DNA from: Nitrososphaera sp.
GTDB taxonomy: Archaea; Thermoproteota; Nitrososphaeria; Nitrososphaerales; Nitrososphaeraceae
Length of the DNA: 5,478 nt
Assembly: GCA_025935445.1 (NCBI GenBank)
Contig: JAICVG010000105.1
Span: 1-5,478 of the forward strand
Reading direction: 5' to 3'
Every line of letters begins with the position of its first letter. The stretch's first letter is position 1. Positions 3,877-5,478 of the stretch are shown here, in pieces. Below the pieces are notes generated by a model. That model had not been told where the DNA came from. It saw nothing but the letters and a program-made list of their open reading frames with translations, and ran no database searches. A program made the translations under genes and the position numbers.

Positions 3877-5478
3877 CTATTCCTGGAGTACTTTATGAAC
3901 AAATGAGATCGCGATTGATCCTTCACCCACCGCGGACGCGACACGCTTGATGCTGCCGCCACGCACGTCGCCTACTGCAAAGACTCCCGGCAAACTGGTT
4001 TCAAGCAAGTAAGGCGGACGGGCAAGGGGCCAGCGTGCAGCGCTCAAATCTTCTGGCAACAGATCTGGACCTGTCTTAATGAAGCCTTTAGCATCGAGCG
4101 CGACACAGCCATCGAGCCAACGGGTGTTCGGATCGGCGCCCGTCATGACGAACACGTGGCGGATATTGTGCTCCTCCACTTGCCCAGTTTGATTGTTTTG
4201 CCAGTGAACGGATTCGAGGTGATTGCCTCCTTCGAGTGCCTCGATCTCGCTGTGCGGACGCAATACGATCGTAGGGGTCTGTTCGATCCGGCGAATCAGA
4301 TAGCGGGACATGCTTTCGGCCAAACCGGCCGACCTTATTAGCATATGCACGCGCTTTGTCGTCTCCGCCAGAAACACGGCAGCTTGGCCGGCTGAGTTTC
4401 CTCCGCCAACCACAATCACTTCCTCTCCTCCACACAACTGGGCTTCCACAAAGGTCGCGCCGTAATAGACACCCGCGCCTTCAAAGCGCGACAAGTTTTT
4501 CAATGGCGGCCTTCGATACTCCGCCCCGGTCGCAATCACGACAGTGCGTGCCGGAATTCGAGCTCCGTTCTCGACTTCGACGACATACGGTTTGCTGTCG
4601 CAGACGAGTCGCGTGCCCTTGGCGATGAGCATCTCCGCGCCGAACTTCTGCGCCTGGTTATATGCCCGGGCTGCCAGCTCCTGGCCCGAGATACCTGTGG
4701 GAAATCCCAAGTAATTTTCAATTTTTGAGCTTGAACCTGCCTGGCCGCCAGGTGAGCTCGTTTCCAGCATCAGAATGTCAAGCCCTTCTGAAGCGCCATA
4801 CACTGCTGCAGCCAACCCCGAGGGACCGGCGCCGATGACGACGAGATCGCGCACATGAGTTTGGTCAATAGATTCATTGAAGCCGAGGCAGTCTGCTATT
4901 TGCTGCTTACTGGGATTCCTAAGCACAACCTTGCCTCGGCAGATCACCACGGGTATCTCGCTGGCTGCGAGATGGAAACTATCCAATAGGTTCTGTACGT
5001 CAGGGTCGCGCTCGAGGTCTATGTAGGAGTAGGGGTGTCCGTTGCGCATCAAGAACTCTTTGATCCGAAGCGTATCGGCCGAATGGGTTGATCCGATGAG
5101 CACAACATCTCCCACGCCAGCCGCCACCAACTCAACCCTACGGAGAATGAAAGCCCGCGTCAGGATCTCGCCAAGCTCAGCGTCGCTCTGCATCAAAGCC
5201 AGCATGTGTTGCCGATCCAGTTCGATCACCTTACCTGGCTTAGTGGCACGCACGCGAAAGAGAGTCCGCCGGCCGGATAGCGTGCCGACCTCGCCCGTGA
5301 ACTGACCAGAGCCATGGACCGTAACAAGGGTCTCAACGGCGCCCGAGGGGCGTACAACCTCAAGCTCGCCGGAGACAACCACAAAGAACGACGCGGCGCT
5401 GTCTCCCTGCTCGTAGAGCACTTCGCCACGCTCCATCGCACGCATTTGCCCGCGCGCTGCAATGCGACGAATCTGCGC
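3877..5478 (-). CDS. cNMP-sensor / Grx-like / thioredoxin-reductase-like fusion (5' end cut by window)
   Basis: This encodes a three-module flavoprotein. The frame stays open to the window edge, and the 11 codons before the first Met (AQIRRIAARGQ) continue the domain, so the true start lies outside. Numbering here is from the Met codon at 5443-5445. Residues 1-105 form a cyclic-nucleotide-binding-like beta barrel (GEVLYEQGD, FFVVVSGELEVV, GEVGTLSGRR). Residues 112-190 form a thioredoxin/glutaredoxin-like fold (DVVLIGSTHS, GHPYSYIDLERD, IPVVICRGK). From 200 comes a thioredoxin-reductase-like module: FAD site VIGAGPSG (203-210), GGQAG (233-237), NAD(P)H site VVGGGNSAG (345-353) and FAD-closing GVFAVGD (487-493). 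The CxxC of true thioredoxin reductases is replaced by GATF (329-332), and the Grx-like domain has STHS, so both dithiol sites are missing. The protein probably oxidises NAD(P)H under ligand control; the electron acceptor is unknown. The gene is GC-richer than its neighbours, which suggests bacterial origin. It converges on ltrA. Confidence 0.95.
   Translation of the reverse strand, partial: AQIRRIAARGQMRAMERGEVLYEQGDSAASFFVVVSGELEVVRPSGAVETLVTVHGSGQFTGEVGTLSGRRTLFRVRATKPGKVIELDRQHMLALMQSDAELGEILTRAFILRRVELVAAGVGDVVLIGSTHSADTLRIKEFLMRNGHPYSYIDLERDPDVQNLLDSFHLAASEIPVVICRGKVVLRNPSKQQIADCLGFNESIDQTHVRDLVVIGAGPSGLAAAVYGASEGLDILMLETSSPGGQAGSSSKIENYLGFPTGISGQELAARAYNQAQKFGAEMLIAKGTRLVCDSKPYVVEVENGARIPARTVVIATGAEYRRPPLKNLSRFEGAGVYYGATFVEAQLCGGEEVIVVGGGNSAGQAAVFLAETTKRVHMLIRSAGLAESMSRYLIRRIEQTPTIVLRPHSEIEALEGGNHLESVHWQNNQTGQVEEHNIRHVFVMTGADPNTRWLDGCVALDAKGFIKTGPDLLPEDLSAARWPLARPPYLLETSLPGVFAVGDVRGGSIKRVASAVGEGSIAISFVHKVLQE

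Noticed and set aside
4088..5462. Several 60-115-codon frames on both strands inside the reductase gene
   Set aside because: These are Arg/Ser/Pro-rich products typical of out-of-frame reading in GC-rich coding DNA. The reductase frame carries all the recognisable motifs.

Overview
The window reads as chromosomal DNA of an archaeon, most likely an ammonia-oxidising member of the Nitrososphaeria with a low-GC, loosely packed genome (Nitrosocosmicus-like). This is an inference. It rests on TATA-type promoter elements at archaeal spacing, scarce Shine-Dalgarno sequences, long AT-rich gaps with few genes, and two proteins (a small CxxC/CxxC protein and a 199-residue helical protein) whose layout I associate with that group. 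No rRNA, tRNA, CRISPR array or insertion sequence is visible.

Layout. Positions 1-800 hold no confident gene; the best candidate is a 40-codon membrane-type ORF on the minus strand (348-470). A small zinc-ribbon gene follows (828-1127, +), with a TATA box that points to the internal ATG rather than the upstream GTG. Converging on it is a short basic ORF on the minus strand (1245-1383) that is intact only if one base is removed from a run of six A; a hairpin followed by a T-run lies just past its stop. A 199-residue HEPN-like protein (1621-2220, -) and a 12-helix LtrA-family membrane protein (2433-3629, +) are divergent and share a 212-bp promoter region with a good TATA box on the LtrA side.

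The right end (3877 to the window edge, -) is a GC-richer, bacterial-looking gene. It encodes a fusion of a cyclic-nucleotide-binding-like sensor, a thioredoxin/glutaredoxin-like domain and a thioredoxin-reductase-like FAD/NAD(P)H module, and its N-terminus lies outside the window. It converges on ltrA. The composition change suggests acquisition from a soil bacterium. Patches of host-like codon use inside it argue for a real, partly ameliorated transfer rather than an assembly chimera.

The genes do not form an operon: every adjacent pair of confident genes is divergent or convergent, apart from possible same-strand read-through from the HEPN-like gene into the short frameshifted ORF. I see no convincing new multi-gene system. 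The most interesting points are the HEPN-like protein with Tyr in place of the motif His, the redox-cysteine-less reductase fusion, the hidden homopolymer-frameshifted small gene, and several start-less but protein-like open frames in the gaps.
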